This document shows, in pieces, positions 1 through 7,914 of a stretch of DNA of 54,705 nt (positions are counted from its first letter, which is position 1; each line of letters starts with the position of its first letter). The stretch covers positions 1-54,705 of the forward strand of contig JANMJY010000063.1 of the NCBI GenBank assembly GCA_031371615.1. Reading direction: 5' to 3'. The notes beneath the pieces are model-generated. The model did not search any database and was not told the origin of the DNA. It worked only from the letters and a program-made list of their open reading frames with translations. The position numbers and the translations under genes were made by a program. This DNA is from Gaiellasilicea sp031371615. GTDB lineage: Bacteria > Actinomycetota > Thermoleophilia > Gaiellales > Gaiellaceae.

Positions 1-2
1 GG

Positions 3-311
3 CAGGGAATCGCGGCGGCATTGCTCGAGGAGGCCGAGCAACGGGCGCGCGGCCGCGGGCTCGTCCGGCTCGAGGTGTGGACCCGCGACGACGCGCACGT
101 CCAGCGCTGGTACGAGTCGCACGGATTCACGCTGATCGACGGCTATCTGCACGTCTATCTCGAGCGCGACGACCTGCGCGGGCTCGACGGACAGCTCGGA
201 GAGCTCAGGCTGATCAAGGCTTTCGCGCACTACACGGGTGACCGTCCCGATGGGATCCGCCAGCGGTACGGGCGCGTCCACGAGGACGTGCTCTACGAGA
301 AGCACCTGTGA
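3..311 (+). CDS. GNAT family N-acetyltransferase (3' part, starts left of the window)
   Basis: Only the C-terminal part of the gene is present. The frame is open to the left edge and begins with QGIAAALLEEAEQRAR, which matches motif A of GNAT acetyltransferases (the acetyl-CoA pyrophosphate-binding loop Q/R-x-x-G-x-G/A and the helix after it). RWYESHGF is the usual motif B segment. The acceptor substrate cannot be predicted. The stop codon overlaps the GTG start of the next gene, so the two are probably co-transcribed. An internal TTG at 21 could be mistaken for the start, but the conserved motif lies upstream of it. Confidence 0.8.
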   Translation, partial: QGIAAALLEEAEQRARGRGLVRLEVWTRDDAHVQRWYESHGFTLIDGYLHVYLERDDLRGLDGQLGELRLIKAFAHYTGDRPDGIRQRYGRVHEDVLYEKHL

Positions 312-1447
312 CCACGGTCGACTGGATCGCGGTGGCGGTGATCGCGGTCGCGGCGCTGAACGGGCTCCGGCGCGGGCTCGTCGGCGGCATCTTCTCGCTC
401 GCGGGGATCGCCGCCGGGGCGTACTTCGGCGCCAAGCTCGCGCCGCAGTTCTTGTCGGGAAGCGAGTCGCCGTACACGCCGCTCGTCGCGCTCGGAGGGG
501 CGGTCGTGGTGGGCGCGTTCCTCCAGAGCGCCGCGTCGGTCGCCGCGAACGCGATCCGCCGGAGCCTCTTCGTGGTGCCGCCGCTCCGCGTGCTCGACTC
601 CCTGGGCGGGCTCGCGCTCGGTGCCGTGGCCGGCGCGGCGATCGTCTGGGTCGCGGGCGCGGTGGCGCTGAACGTGCCGGGTCAGACGCAGCTGCGCGAG
701 GAGGCTCAGCGCTCGCGCATCCTTCGTGCGATCAACGAGCGCGTGCCGCCGTCGCGCCTGCTCGACGCGATCGCGCGCGTCGACCCGTTCGCCGCCATCC
801 GAGGGCCGCAGGCCAGGGTCGCGCCGCCCGACCCCGCGCTGCTCCGGAGCGCGGGCGTCGAAGCGGCGCGCCCGAGCATCCTCCGCGTCATCGGCACGGC
901 CTGTGGCCTCGGGATCGAGGGCTCCGGGTGGATCGCCGCCCCGAGCCTCCTCGTCACGAACGCCCACGTGGTCGCCGGAATGAAGGACGCGCGCGTCGAC
1001 CGCGGGGATGGGAAGTTCCGCGATGCGACCGTGGTCGCCTTCGACTCGCACGACGACGTCGCCGTGCTACGGGTGCAGGGCCTCGGCGCGCCGCCGCTCG
1101 AACTCGTCGATCCGGTCGAGGGCCAGGCGGTGGCGATCCTCGGCTACCCCGAGAACGGCCCCTTCACCGCGACCCCCGGCCGGATCGGGCAGACCGGCGT
1201 CGTGCTGACCGACGACGCGTACGGCCGCGGTCCGGTCAGCAGGCGGGTGACGACGCTTCGCGGGGCCGTCCGGCACGGCAACTCCGGCGGGCCGGCGGTC
1301 GACGGCCGGGGGCGAGTGCAGGGAACGATCTTCGCGGCGCGGATTGACTCGGCCTCCGGCTACGCTGTGCCGAGCTCGATCGTTCGCGAGACCCTCGCTG
1401 ACGCCGGCGCTCGCGAGGTCTCGTCCGGCCCCTGCGTCGCCGGCTAG
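308..1447 (+). CDS. MarP-like membrane-anchored serine protease (CvpA domain plus trypsin-like domain)
   Basis: This 379-residue protein has an N-terminal CvpA/colicin V-type membrane domain (about residues 1-125, roughly four hydrophobic segments). A trypsin-like protease domain follows (about 185-375). The catalytic triad is visible: His220 in TNAHVV, Asp250 in HDDVAVL and Ser326 in GNSGGP. Cys199 and Cys376 sit where the mycobacterial acid-resistance protease MarP has its activating disulfide, so redox control of the extracytoplasmic protease is likely by homology. The GTG start at 308 overlaps the upstream stop. The length is close to the MarP family norm of about 400. The substrate is unknown; in mycobacteria the family acts on cell-wall hydrolases. 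Confidence 0.88.
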   Translation: MTTVDWIAVAVIAVAALNGLRRGLVGGIFSLAGIAAGAYFGAKLAPQFLSGSESPYTPLVALGGAVVVGAFLQSAASVAANAIRRSLFVVPPLRVLDSLGGLALGAVAGAAIVWVAGAVALNVPGQTQLREEAQRSRILRAINERVPPSRLLDAIARVDPFAAIRGPQARVAPPDPALLRSAGVEAARPSILRVIGTACGLGIEGSGWIAAPSLLVTNAHVVAGMKDARVDRGDGKFRDATVVAFDSHDDVAVLRVQGLGAPPLELVDPVEGQAVAILGYPENGPFTATPGRIGQTGVVLTDDAYGRGPVSRRVTTLRGAVRHGNSGGPAVDGRGRVQGTIFAARIDSASGYAVPSSIVRETLADAGAREVSSGPCVAG

Positions 1448-3249
1448 AGCACGTCGAGGATTCCGAGCGGCTGCCGGAACGGAGCGACCAGGTAGACACC
1501 AGCGGCCTTCTCCCGCGACTCCTCGATTAGCTCGCGAGCCAGCTGTCGGCCCGCGTCGGCCGCGTCCGTGCCTGCGGCGCGCAGCCGCTCCTGCACCGGG
1601 TCGGGGATGACGATCCCGGGAACCTCGTTGTGGATCCGCACGGCGAGCTGGTGGCTCGGCATCGGCCAGACGCCGACGAGCAGCGGGATGGGCGACTTGC
1701 CGCCGTAGTGGGCGAGGAACGAGTCCAGGTAGGTGAGGTCGAAGAGCACCTGCGTCATTCCGAACTGCGCCCCCGCCTCCAGTTTGCGCTCGAAGCGCTC
1801 GAGCTCGAGATCCATGTCGTCGGCGGATGGGTTGACGGCGACGCCGACGAAGAACGAGGTCGGGGCGTCGATCCCGCGCCCGTGGTAGTCCTCGCCGCGG
1901 TTCAGCCCGGAGACGAGGCGGGTCAGGCCGATCGCGTCGACCTCGTAAACGCCGCGCGCGCCCGGGTAGTCGCCCTCCTCGGGCGGGTCGCCGGTGACGG
2001 CGAGGATGTTGTGTAGCCCCTCCGCGTGCGCCCCGAGCAGGAGCGACTCGAGGCCCGCGATCGACATGTCGCGGGTCGTCAGGTGCGGGATCGTCTCGAT
2101 CCCCGCCTCGCGCTCGATCGCGACCGACGCCATCACCCCGCTCATCCTGGCCCGGGCGCGCGGGTTGTCGTTGACATCGACGAAATGGGCTTTCCCCGAC
2201 TCTCGCAGCGTGCGCCCGGCTTCGATCAGCGCGCTGTTGTTGCCGCCGAGCGGGGGATCGAGCTGGACGGACACGACGAACTCTTCCTCCCGGAGCATCT
2301 GTGCAAGCCTCGTCTCCTCGGCGACTGTCCCGATCGCGTCGGTGAGCGTGCGCTCGCGGACGAGGAGCGGCGCGGCCGGCGCCCGCGCCTCGTCGATCGC
2401 GGTGCGGATCGCCGTGATCTGAGCAGGCGTCGTGCCGCAGCAGCCGCCGATGATCCCGGCGCCGAGCCGGCGCGCCTGCGCCGCGAACTCGGCGAAGTAG
2501 TCCGGGGTCGCGTGGGGGAAGACGACGCGCGAGCCGACCAGGCTCGCGAGCCCGACGTTCGGGAGCGCGGCGAGTACGAGCCCGTCCCGCTGCATCGCGG
2601 CGAGCGCGTTCAGTGCGGCGGCGGGCCCGGCGCTGTGGTTCGCACCCGCCGCCGCCACGCCGAGCCCGGCGAGGCGGTCGGCGGCCTCCTGGGCGGAGAC
2701 GCCGCCGAGCGTCTGTCCGTCCGCGCCGAAGGTCATCAGCGCCACGACGGGGAGCGACGAGACCGAGCGGACTGCTGCGATCGCGGCGACGAGCTCGTCC
2801 AGGTCGAAGAACGTCTCCAGCATCAGCAGGTCGACGCCGCGTCCTTCGAGCACCTGTGCCTGCTCGGCGAAGAGTGTGCTCTGGTCGGCGTCGAAGCGCT
2901 CGAACTCACCGAGCGGCCCGATCGAGCCGGCGATGAAGACGTCGGCGCCCGAGACCTCGCGCGCCTCACGGGCCAACCGCACCGCCGTCGAGTTGATCCG
3001 CTCGAATTCGTCCTCGAGGAAGTGGGTGGCGAGCTTGCGCCGGTTGGCGCCGAAGGTGTTCGTCTCGATCAGCTCGGCTCCGGCGCGGATGAAGCTCGCG
3101 TGGAACGCGACCACGCTCTCCGGCGCGCGCAGGTTTGCCTCCTCCGGGCAGCGGAGGCGGGGGACAGCGCCCGAGAGCAGCGTGCCCATGCCGCCGTCGG
3201 CGACGATCGGCGGCCCCGTGCTCAGGCGTTCCTCGAAGCGGCTGGCCAT
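1444..3249 (-). CDS. Bifunctional homocysteine S-methyltransferase / methylenetetrahydrofolate reductase
   Basis: This 601-residue fusion resembles Bacillus YitJ. Residues about 1-295 form a pterin-independent homocysteine S-methyltransferase barrel ending in GGCCGTTP (Cys270-Cys271, two of the three zinc ligands). The third ligand, usually Cys in a G-x-N-C motif, is His205 here (GANHSAGP). Residues about 310-600 form the FAD-dependent 5,10-methylene-THF reductase (TGDPP and GVWPM segments present). It would make methionine from homocysteine without B12 and supply methyl-THF. The ATG at 3249 starts the recognisable N-terminal domain. The gene converges on the MarP-like gene with a 4-nt overlap. 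The long gene-free stretch upstream may be its leader. Confidence 0.88.
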   Translation of the reverse strand: MASRFEERLSTGPPIVADGGMGTLLSGAVPRLRCPEEANLRAPESVVAFHASFIRAGAELIETNTFGANRRKLATHFLEDEFERINSTAVRLAREAREVSGADVFIAGSIGPLGEFERFDADQSTLFAEQAQVLEGRGVDLLMLETFFDLDELVAAIAAVRSVSSLPVVALMTFGADGQTLGGVSAQEAADRLAGLGVAAAGANHSAGPAAALNALAAMQRDGLVLAALPNVGLASLVGSRVVFPHATPDYFAEFAAQARRLGAGIIGGCCGTTPAQITAIRTAIDEARAPAAPLLVRERTLTDAIGTVAEETRLAQMLREEEFVVSVQLDPPLGGNNSALIEAGRTLRESGKAHFVDVNDNPRARARMSGVMASVAIEREAGIETIPHLTTRDMSIAGLESLLLGAHAEGLHNILAVTGDPPEEGDYPGARGVYEVDAIGLTRLVSGLNRGEDYHGRGIDAPTSFFVGVAVNPSADDMDLELERFERKLEAGAQFGMTQVLFDLTYLDSFLAHYGGKSPIPLLVGVWPMPSHQLAVRIHNEVPGIVIPDPVQERLRAAGTDAADAGRQLARELIEESREKAAGVYLVAPFRQPLGILDVL

Positions 3250-3426
3250 TTCGGCAGAGTAGTGAAGCGCCGTCGGTCAACCCCGCATGAGGGACGAGTC
3301 AACCGCTGAAGGGTGATAGCCGGGGTGCGGGTCGCCCCGATACTGAGGACATCAACCGAGCGCACCTATGTGGTGGGTGCGGCACGGAAGTTGCAGACCG
3401 GTTCCCAGCAACGTCGGGAGCCATCC

Positions 3427-3457
3427 AGGAAGGGCCCCGGGCGGCGGGGCCCTTCCT
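3427..3457. terminator. Strong GC-rich hairpin, terminator-like
   Basis: The arms AGGAAGGGCCCC (3427-3438) and GGGGCCCTTCCT (3446-3457) pair perfectly over 12 bp with a 7-nt loop. The plus-strand 3' flank is CATTCTT, only moderately T-rich. It could end a plus-strand RNA, or form part of the leader of the minus-strand methionine gene. Confidence 0.5.
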
Positions 3458-3460
3458 CAT

Positions 3461-3510
3461 TCTTGGCGCGCCAAGACCCCTGAACGCGGCCGCTTCGCGG
3501 CCGCAAGAGC
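3461..3510. repeat. Copy A of a two-hairpin intergenic element
   Basis: It contains the perfect 16-bp palindrome TCTTGGCGCGCCAAGA (3461-3476), then CCCCTGAA, a hairpin with 8-bp GCGGCCGC arms (3486-3504), then AAGAGC. The same order of blocks occurs in reverse complement at 22503-22582 (copy B). Read on the minus strand, the shared core is GCTCTTG, the GGCCGC hairpin, TTCAGGG(A/G)TCTT and GCGCG. Function unknown. Confidence 0.45.
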
Positions 3511-3607
3511 AATCGAGGGTAAAGCTGTGCGGTGCTGTTGCCGATACAGGGAACGGCTCGCCTGGTCGGGGACTGACGGCAATCTTTCCTGCGGCGCGGA
3601 AGAGCAC

Positions 3608-3637
3608 AAAAGCGGTGGCGCAAGCTGCCGCTTTTTT
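3608..3637. terminator. Intrinsic terminator, probably bidirectional
   Basis: The arms AAAAGCGGTGGC (3608-3619) and GCTGCCGCTTTT (3624-3635) pair over 12 bp, with two G-T pairs, around the tetraloop GCAA. A T6 run follows on the plus strand and T4 on the minus strand. It lies six bases beyond the stop codon of the minus-strand SDR gene, so it most likely ends that transcript. Confidence 0.8.
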
Positions 3638-3642
3638 GGTTC

Positions 3643-4419
3643 TCAATCGCTGTGGAGGACGCGGCCTTCCATGCCGCCGGCGACCGTGATCACCTGGCCG
3701 GTGACATGGCCGGACAGCTCGTCCGAGGCGAGGACGACCACCTGCCTGGCGACGTCCTCGGGCTGGGCGATCTTGCGGAGCGCCATCGTGCGGGAGATCA
3801 GCCGCACAGCCTCCGGGTCGACGTGGCCGCGTGTCATCGCCGACTCCGTCCAGCCTGGTGCGACCGCATTCACGCGCGCACTCGGGGCGACGCGGACGAC
3901 TTCGTTCTTCAGGCTCAGGAGCAGACCGCCGAGCAGTGCGGACTTGGCGGCCGCGTAGTCCGCGTGGCCGGCCTCGCCGACGATCCCGGCGGTCGAGCCG
4001 ACGAGGACGAGCGAGCCGTGGCCGTTCCGTTCGACCTCGCGCAGGAAGCCGCGCGCGGTCAGGAAGACGGAGGTCAGATTCTGGCGCATCGTCAGCTCCC
4101 ATCGCTCGAGTGAGAGCTCCCAGACGGGCACGTCCTCCGACGGCCAGACGCCCGCCACCGCGGCGCAGACGTCGATCGAGCCGAGCGCCGAGCGCGCCTC
4201 CTCGAAGAGCCGGTCGACCTCGTGCTCGTCCGTCAGGTCGGCCTGCAGCACGGGGGCTCCGCCGAGCTCAGCCGCGACCTCACGCGCCCGCTCCTCGCCG
4301 CGGTGGTAGTGGACGGCGACCCGCGCTCCCTCGGCCGCGAACGCCCGCGCGGAGGCTGCGCCGATGCCGCCCGATGCGCCGGTGACGAGCACGCCCTTGC
4401 CTGAGAGCCCGGTCTCCAC
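3643..4419 (-). CDS. Short-chain dehydrogenase/reductase (FabG-like)
   Basis: This 258-residue classical SDR has the cofactor loop TGASGGIG (residues 13-20) and the catalytic set Asn114, Ser142, Tyr155 and Lys159 (YAAAK). The length and the C-terminal GQVITVAGGM segment fit the 3-oxoacyl-ACP reductase type. VHYHR after the second strand suggests NADPH preference. The neighbours do not give the substrate. It is transcribed away from the DppA-like gene, with about 19 bp between the two start codons, and ends at the terminator at 3608-3637. Confidence 0.88.
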   Translation of the reverse strand: METGLSGKGVLVTGASGGIGAASARAFAAEGARVAVHYHRGEERAREVAAELGGAPVLQADLTDEHEVDRLFEEARSALGSIDVCAAVAGVWPSEDVPVWELSLERWELTMRQNLTSVFLTARGFLREVERNGHGSLVLVGSTAGIVGEAGHADYAAAKSALLGGLLLSLKNEVVRVAPSARVNAVAPGWTESAMTRGHVDPEAVRLISRTMALRKIAQPEDVARQVVVLASDELSGHVTGQVITVAGGMEGRVLHSD

Positions 4420-4438
4420 GAGCGCTTAACCTACTGGT

Positions 4439-5251
4439 ATGCGCGTCCACATCATCAGCGACATGGAAGGCGTGTCCGGGATCGTCAAGTTCGAGCAGAC
4501 CTCGGGCGGCGATCCGATGTACGAGGAGGGCCGCAAGCTCTACACCGAGGAGATCAATGCGGCGGTGCGCGGCGCGAAGGCCGGGGGCGCCACGGAGATC
4601 GTGGTCATGGACTGCCACGGCGCCGGCGGCGGCTGGACGTTCAACTCGCTCGTCCCGGAGCTCCTGCACCCGGACTGCGAGTGGGTCGTGCAGGAGGAAT
4701 GGACCGGCTACACGGAATTCCTCGAGCAGGGCTGCGACGCGGCGCTCTTCGTCGGCATGCACGCGATGGCCGGCACGCAGCTCGGGAACATGAACCACAC
4801 CGTCTCGGGCCGCGACTACCAGTCCCTCTGGTTCAACGGCGTCGAGGTCGGCGAGACCGGGATCAACGCAGCCCTTTGCGGGACTTGGGGCTGCCCGGTT
4901 CTGCTGGTCACCGGGGACGAGGCCTCCTGCGACGAGGGGCGGGCCTTGCTCGGCGACGGCCTGACGACGGTCGCCGTGAAGAAGGGCCTCGGCGCGGCGT
5001 CGGCGCGGCAGATCCCGCCGGTTCGCGCGAGGCAGCTGATCGAGGACGGTGCGCGCGCGGCTCTGGCCGACCTGAAAGCGGTGCCGCCCTACGACCCCGG
5101 CAGCCCGTGCGAGATCAAGGTCGAGTTCAAGCGCACCCAGCCGGCCGACCGGCTGCGCTTCCACCCCGGAGTGGAGAGGATCGACGGACGCACGATCGTC
5201 GCTCGGGCCGACACGTGGTGGGATGCGTGGAAGCTCTTCTTCTTCGCCTGA
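4439..5251 (+). CDS. dppA: DppA-like D-aminopeptidase (peptidase family M55)
   Basis: This 270-residue protein starts MRVHIISDMEG. Asp8, Glu10 and His60 (DCHG) fall at the same positions as the zinc ligands of Bacillus subtilis DppA, and further candidate metal or catalytic residues are present (GMHAMAG at 106-112, GETG near 135). M55 enzymes are zinc-dependent aminopeptidases acting on D-Ala-containing di- and tripeptides from peptidoglycan, so a cell-wall peptide salvage role is likely. In Bacillus the gene sits with a dipeptide importer; here an ABC-2 type transporter follows convergently, so that link is absent. Confidence 0.88.
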   Translation: MRVHIISDMEGVSGIVKFEQTSGGDPMYEEGRKLYTEEINAAVRGAKAGGATEIVVMDCHGAGGGWTFNSLVPELLHPDCEWVVQEEWTGYTEFLEQGCDAALFVGMHAMAGTQLGNMNHTVSGRDYQSLWFNGVEVGETGINAALCGTWGCPVLLVTGDEASCDEGRALLGDGLTTVAVKKGLGAASARQIPPVRARQLIEDGARAALADLKAVPPYDPGSPCEIKVEFKRTQPADRLRFHPGVERIDGRTIVARADTWWDAWKLFFFA

Positions 5252-5288
5252 GCGGCCTCGACGACCGCGGACTCCTCGCAGCCGAGCG

Positions 5289-6074
5289 TCAGAAGAGCTC
5301 GATCGTCGCGCTGCGGCGCGCGTCGCGCTCGAAGAGGCGGAGGAGTGCCAGCCCCGCGACGAGGTAGGCGACGCCGATCGCGAGCTCGGTCACGAGCAGG
5401 TCCGCGACGCTGGCGAACGAGGCGCCGGCGACGACATCGCGTGCCGCCTCGACCGCGTGGGTGACAGGAAGCCCTTGAGCCGCCGTGCTCATCCAGCCCG
5501 GCAGATCGTCGAGTGGGACGTTGACGCCGCAGAAGACGAGCAGAACCGCGAAGACGAGGTTCGAGAAGACCGCCATCTCCCGCACGCGCAGCCCGACGGC
5601 CGCGTGCGCGACCCCGAGCGCGGTGCACGAGAAGGCGGTCGCCACCATGGCGATCGCGACGGTCGGCAGCGCGCGGGCGGGAAGCTCGACGTCGAGCAGC
5701 AGGACGCCGAACGTGAAGCTCACCCCCGAGACGACGAGGCCGATCGCCATCACCGGCAGGCTGCGGCCGAGGAACAGCGCGACCCGGCTGGCCGGCGAGG
5801 CGAGCAGAGGCGCCAGCGTCTGGCTCTTCCGCTCGCCGTTGATCGCGTGGCTGATCGCGAAGAGCCCCGGCAGCGCGGCGAGCTGAATCGAGTTGCCGAT
5901 GACGTAGAACGTGTCCGACTCGAGCCCGGCTGCCCGGCCGAGGTAGGCGAAGAAGAGCACCTGGAAGATCGGCGGCACGATCAGCGTCGGCACGAAGATC
6001 GCCGGATGGAGCCACCCGAAGAGCCCGCGGAAGCTGATCAGACCGCCGACGAGGGCGACGCGCGCCGCGCTCAC
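5289..6074 (-). CDS. ABC-2 type transporter permease
   Basis: This 261-residue membrane protein has about six hydrophobic segments. HAINGERKSQTLAPLLASP is the usual cytoplasmic signature of ABC-2 (NodJ/CcmB-like) permeases, where GER-x-x-T-x-x-x-L-L precedes the second membrane helix. It starts at GTG 6074, ten bases after the stop of the next upstream permease, and is the last gene of a three-gene exporter operon. The cargo is unknown. Confidence 0.87.
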   Translation of the reverse strand: MSAARVALVGGLISFRGLFGWLHPAIFVPTLIVPPIFQVLFFAYLGRAAGLESDTFYVIGNSIQLAALPGLFAISHAINGERKSQTLAPLLASPASRVALFLGRSLPVMAIGLVVSGVSFTFGVLLLDVELPARALPTVAIAMVATAFSCTALGVAHAAVGLRVREMAVFSNLVFAVLLVFCGVNVPLDDLPGWMSTAAQGLPVTHAVEAARDVVAGASFASVADLLVTELAIGVAYLVAGLALLRLFERDARRSATIELF

Positions 6075-6084
6075 GTCACAGCCT

Positions 6085-6861
6085 TCATGTCAAAGACAAC
6101 GTCGCGTGCCGGCGCGCCGACTGGAGGAACTGTCCGAGCAGCACGGCGCCGATCACGGTGTAGGCAACGCTCAGGACGAGGCACATGGCGATGTCGAAGA
6201 GCGGCGTGCCGTCACCGAAGGCCGCTCCGCTGAGCGCCCGCATCCCCCACGTCGGCGCGAGCAGCCAGGACACGGGCTCCGCCCAGCCGGGCAGGAGCGC
6301 GACGGGGATCAGCAGCCCGGTGACGAGCCAGACGGGGTACTCGAACATGTTCCCGACCGCCCAGCCGGCCCGGAAGCGCACGACGACGGACGCCATCACG
6401 AAGCCGAGCAGGCCGATCGAGACGATCGTCGGCGGGATCGAGAGCGCGAAGATCACCGGTTGCTCGAGGTGGAGCGGGATGCCGAAGAGGAAGCGGCCCC
6501 AGAGCAGCGTCGACACGAGCGCGTAGATCCCGATCGTCGAGGTGGCGATCGTGATCGGGAGGAGGACGGCCCAGAAGGGTGTCGGGGCCGCGACGAGCAG
6601 CTCCAGCACTCCGGCCCAGCGCTGCCGCTGGATCGCATCGGCCGCGCCGACGGTCGTGATCGACCAGATGCCCATCACCGTCGCTCCGAGCGAGGCCAGG
6701 AGGAGAGCCTCCGGCTCGCTGCCGGCGCGAAACATGAAGTAGGCGAGCGTCGCGTAGACGAGCGGCCAGATCGTGGTCGCCATCACGTCGAAGGCGTTCC
6801 GGGAGAGATGCTTGACGTGGATCACAAGGCCCAGAAGCACGACTCGCGCGATGCGCGTCAC
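6085..6861 (-). CDS. ABC-2 type transporter permease
   Basis: This 258-residue protein has about six transmembrane segments. QRQRWAGVLELLVAAP is the ABC-2 permease signature equivalent to GER-x-x-T in its partner. The start ATG overlaps the stop of the ATPase gene by four bases. Together with the 5289-6074 permease it would form a heterodimeric membrane channel driven by the ATPase encoded just upstream. Daunorubicin or polysaccharide-type export are family roles; nothing here fixes the substrate. Confidence 0.87.
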   Translation of the reverse strand: MTRIARVVLLGLVIHVKHLSRNAFDVMATTIWPLVYATLAYFMFRAGSEPEALLLASLGATVMGIWSITTVGAADAIQRQRWAGVLELLVAAPTPFWAVLLPITIATSTIGIYALVSTLLWGRFLFGIPLHLEQPVIFALSIPPTIVSIGLLGFVMASVVVRFRAGWAVGNMFEYPVWLVTGLLIPVALLPGWAEPVSWLLAPTWGMRALSGAAFGDGTPLFDIAMCLVLSVAYTVIGAVLLGQFLQSARRHATLSLT

Positions 6862-7826
6862 GCGGCGGTCACGAGCTGAACGTACGCGTCCTCGAGCGTG
6901 GGCTCGCGCGACGAGACGCGGCCGACGCTCGTCCCGTTCAGCTGCGAGAGGATCGCGTGCGTCAGTTCGAGTCCCGGTGCCGTCTGCACGATCAGGAGCT
7001 GCTTCTGCTCGTGCTCCTCGACGACGGCGGCGCGGACGCCTTCGAGCGCGAGTACCCGCTCGACGGAGAGCTGGTCGATCCCGAAGACCTCGACCTCGAC
7101 GACGCTGCCGGCGTCCACTCCCGCCTTGAGCTCCTGCGGCGTTCCCTGCGCGACGATCTCCCCCTTCGCGATCACGGCGATCCGGTCGCAGAGCGAGTCG
7201 GCCTCGAACATGTAGTGCGTCGTCAGGAGCACGGTCTTGCCGGCCTCGGTCAGTGAGGCGATCAACGCGCGCAGCTCGCGGGCACCGACGGGGTCGACGC
7301 CGAAGGTCGGTTCGTCGAGGAAGAGCACCGGCGGGTCGTGCAGGAGGCCGCGCGCGATGTGCAGCCGCTGCCGCATCCCGCGGCTGTATCCCTCGACCCG
7401 CTCGTGCTCGCGACCCTTCAGCCCGACGAGGTCGAGCAGCTCGTCGATGCGGGCGCGCTGGCGGCGGTGGTCGACGGCGTAGAGCTCGGCGAAGTAGCGG
7501 AGGTTGTCGAGCGCCGACAGCCGCTCGTAGAGCCCCCGCTCGCCGCCGAAGACGTAGCCGATCCGCTCGCGCACCCAGCGCGCGTCCTTGACGACGTCGT
7601 GCCCGAGCACGCTCGCGCTGCCCGACGTCGGGATCAGCAGCGTGATCAGCATCTTGATCGTCGTCGTCTTGCCGGCGCCGTTTGGGCCGATCAGGCCAAA
7701 GAGCTCGCCCTCGCGGATCGCGAAGCTCACTCCCTTGACGGCTTCCACCTCGTGCGTCCGCCGCCTGATGGCGCCGGTAGTGACCCGATAGGTGCGGTGG
7801 AGGTCGACCGCCTCGACGACATTCAC
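6858..7826 (-). CDS. ABC transporter ATP-binding protein (DrrA-like)
   Basis: This 322-residue protein has Walker A GPNGAGKTT, signature YSRGMRQRL, Walker B VLFLDEPTFGVDP and the switch TTHYM. A C-terminal region of about 80 residues is typical of DrrA/NatA-type exporters. I chose the GTG at 7826 (MNVVEAVDLHR): the frame stays open further upstream, but the conserved domain begins here and the upstream part lies opposite the bicupin gene. First gene of the exporter operon. Confidence 0.88.
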   Translation of the reverse strand: MNVVEAVDLHRTYRVTTGAIRRRTHEVEAVKGVSFAIREGELFGLIGPNGAGKTTTIKMLITLLIPTSGSASVLGHDVVKDARWVRERIGYVFGGERGLYERLSALDNLRYFAELYAVDHRRQRARIDELLDLVGLKGREHERVEGYSRGMRQRLHIARGLLHDPPVLFLDEPTFGVDPVGARELRALIASLTEAGKTVLLTTHYMFEADSLCDRIAVIAKGEIVAQGTPQELKAGVDAGSVVEVEVFGIDQLSVERVLALEGVRAAVVEEHEQKQLLIVQTAPGLELTHAILSQLNGTSVGRVSSREPTLEDAYVQLVTAA

Positions 7827-7914
7827 GGGCCCGAGTCTACGAGACTCCCACGACATTAGGCAGGCTGAGACCGGCGTTGTTGACATGACAGCGGCCAGAA
7901 GGTTCGATTCCGCC

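Larger units (their letters stand above)
3250..3642. other. Gene-free stretch with several hairpins; possible structured RNA
   Basis: No convincing coding frame lies in these 393 bases. From left to right there are inverted repeats: CGGGG/CCCCG around 3322-3339, CGCACCTA/TGGGTGCG around 3361-3381, GTTGC/GCAAC around 3390-3412, a 12-bp hairpin at 3427-3457, the palindrome at 3461-3476, a GCGGCCGC hairpin at 3486-3504 and a 12-bp terminator hairpin at 3608-3637. The stretch could be a leader of the minus-strand methionine gene or a separate small RNA on the plus strand. I could not match it to a riboswitch class. Confidence 0.5.

Noticed and set aside
2026..3309. 427-codon plus-strand frame opposite the methionine gene
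   Set aside because: Arg-rich shadow composition, no motif, and the opposite strand encodes a clear bifunctional enzyme.
3250..3420. Cobalamin or SAM riboswitch on the minus strand
   Set aside because: Some blocks look similar (GGGAACCGG, CACCCACCAC), but the conserved B12-box order and the SAM core are not met, so no class is called.
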